Shown here: piece by piece, positions 63,024 to 64,000 of the stretch
Layout of the letters: the number at the start of each line of letters is the position of its first letter
How positions within the stretch are numbered: the stretch's first letter is position 1
Source of the DNA: Vibrio penaeicida
GTDB taxonomy: Bacteria > Pseudomonadota > Gammaproteobacteria > Enterobacterales > Vibrionaceae
Assembly (NCBI RefSeq): GCF_030689305.1
Contig: NZ_JAUYVM010000010.1
Coordinates: 124,001 to 188,000 of the forward strand
Reading direction: 5' to 3'
Length of the DNA stretch: 64,000 bases
Notes under the pieces: model-generated
What the model was told of the DNA's origin: nothing
What the model saw: the letters and a program-made list of their open reading frames with translations, nothing else
Database searches by the model: none
Made by a program: the position numbers and the translations under genes

Positions 63024-63836
63024 ATGAATCAGGGGTTTATTACCTTTCCTCAAATTGATCCTGTAATTTTTTCTATCGGACCACTGGCACTTCGCTGGTA
63101 CGGTCTGATGTACCTTGTCGGTTTTGTATTTGCGTTATGGTTAGCAAATCGTCGTGCTGATATGCCAAACAGTGGCTGGACGCGTGAGCAAGTTTCAGAC
63201 CTGTTGTTCGCAGGCTTTCTTGGGGTTGTATTAGGAGGGCGTATTGGCTACGTATTCTTTTATAGCTTTGATGTTTTTCTGGATGACCCTCTGTATTTGT
63301 TCAAGATCTGGACTGGAGGGATGTCTTTCCATGGTGGTCTGCTTGGTGTGATCGCAGCCATGGCTTGGTATGCACGTAGAAATGGTAGAGCCGTTTTTGC
63401 TGTTACCGATTTTATTGCGCCATTGGTACCTTTTGGGCTTGGAATGGGACGAATCGGTAACTTTATGAATGATGAGCTTTGGGGGCGTGTAACTGATGTG
63501 CCTTGGGCTGTACTGTTCCCGAGCGGTGGCTATCTCCCTCGACACCCTTCTCAGTTGTATGAGTTTGTCCTCGAAGGTGTCGTTCTTTTCTTTATCATCA
63601 ACTGGTTCATTAAGAAGCCTCGCCCTGCTGGTAGTGTTTCAGGGGTATTTTTGCTTGGCTACGGTAGCTTCCGTTTTATTATAGAATACTTCCGTGAACC
63701 GGATGCTCATCTTGGTCTTTATGGAGATTGGATCTCCATGGGGCAAATCTTATCACTACCAATGGTGATTGGTGGTATAGCATTGATTGGTTGGGCATTT
63801 AGCGCCAACAAGCAACCTGTTAAATCTAAAGTTTAA
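63024..63836 (+). CDS. lgt: phosphatidylglycerol-prolipoprotein diacylglyceryl transferase
   Basis: 270-aa inner-membrane enzyme that attaches diacylglycerol to the lipobox cysteine. Lgt motifs: LRWYGLMYLVGF, MSFHGGLLGV and the signature GMGRIGNFMNDELWGR. Seven helices expected. ATG preceded by AAGAGAAC. Followed 8 bp later by thyA, as in E. coli. Confidence 0.97.
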   Translation: MNQGFITFPQIDPVIFSIGPLALRWYGLMYLVGFVFALWLANRRADMPNSGWTREQVSDLLFAGFLGVVLGGRIGYVFFYSFDVFLDDPLYLFKIWTGGMSFHGGLLGVIAAMAWYARRNGRAVFAVTDFIAPLVPFGLGMGRIGNFMNDELWGRVTDVPWAVLFPSGGYLPRHPSQLYEFVLEGVVLFFIINWFIKKPRPAGSVSGVFLLGYGSFRFIIEYFREPDAHLGLYGDWISMGQILSLPMVIGGIALIGWAFSANKQPVKSKV

Positions 63837-63844
63837 GGTCTACA

Positions 63845-64000
63845 GTGAAACAGTATTTAGAGTTATGTCAGCGTATCGTCGATGAGGGTGCGTGGATTGA
63901 AAACGAGCGCACGGGAAAGCGATGCCTAACCGTAATCAACGCAGATCTTACTTATGATGTTGGTTCGGGCGCGTTCCCATTAGTGACAACCCGAAAAAGT
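63845..64000 (+). CDS. thyA: thymidylate synthase (partial, runs off right edge)
   Basis: First 52 codons: MKQYLELCQRIVDEGAWIEN then ERTGKRCL...GAFPLVTTRK. The last piece is the conserved N-terminal folate/dUMP phosphate loop region of ThyA. GTG start. The catalytic cysteine lies outside the window. It converts dUMP to dTMP. Confidence 0.93.
   Translation, partial: MKQYLELCQRIVDEGAWIENERTGKRCLTVINADLTYDVGSGAFPLVTTRKS

Noticed and set aside
1..64000. CRISPR arrays, prophage, tRNA or rRNA genes
   Set aside because: I found no regularly spaced repeats, phage genes or tRNA-like cloverleaf in the window; a dedicated covariance-model search could still find a small RNA.

Overview
The window is a stretch of the main chromosome of a Vibrio species. 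The evidence is conserved gene order (gltB-gltD / yhcC-arcB-arcA; thrLABC-grcA-nfo-ung; srmB-trmN; fldB / xerD-dsbC-recJ-prfB-lysS; mutH / rppH-ptsP-lgt-thyA) together with vpsR, a biofilm regulator typical of vibrios, directly after lysS. Moderate base composition and two interspersed inverted-repeat elements fit the same assignment. I cannot name the species from sequence alone.

Layout. 1-8814: nitrogen assimilation on the minus strand: a partial second GltB-type glutamate synthase, then the gltB-gltD operon. 9396-15851: the radical SAM protein YhcC, a three-PAS diguanylate cyclase, the redox sensor kinase ArcB, a small lipoprotein, and the convergent response regulator ArcA. 16179-17691: a DUF3293 protein, an RraA-like protein and a small outer-membrane-type protein. 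18050-22974: the threonine operon with its attenuator. 22995-26663: grcA with two FNR boxes, the DNA repair genes nfo and ung, a 43-codon small gene, a hemerythrin and a DUF3545 protein. 27174-29997: an alanine/glycine:Na+ symporter behind a structured leader, a 264-bp MITE-like element, and yaaA.

30114-42958 looks accessory. It contains a cytoplasmic GH20 hexosaminidase with a ROK repressor, divergent from a four-gene sugar ABC transporter, with matching operator-like palindromes at both promoters. It continues with a secreted HExxH protein and a TRAP dicarboxylate-type transporter divergent from an RpiR regulator. These genes suggest uptake and intracellular cleavage of a hexosamine-containing oligosaccharide, and uptake of an unidentified organic or sugar acid.

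43041-64000 returns to core genome: srmB, trmN, brnQ, fldB, xerD-dsbC-recJ, a second MITE-like element that supplies the recJ stop codon, prfB with its programmed frameshift, lysS, vpsR, a small-ORF/DUF1127 locus with terminator/antiterminator-like folding, tas, a small unknown gene, mutH, a 630-bp gap carrying a cluster of DnaA boxes, then rppH-ptsP-(TauE)-lgt-thyA running off the right edge.

The most interesting points are the paired FNR boxes at grcA (53 bp centre to centre), loss of one of the two redox cysteines of ArcB, the leader of the AGCS symporter, the switch-like leader before the DUF1127 gene, the DnaA-box cluster at mutH/rppH, and the shared operators of the GH20/ROK/ABC locus.
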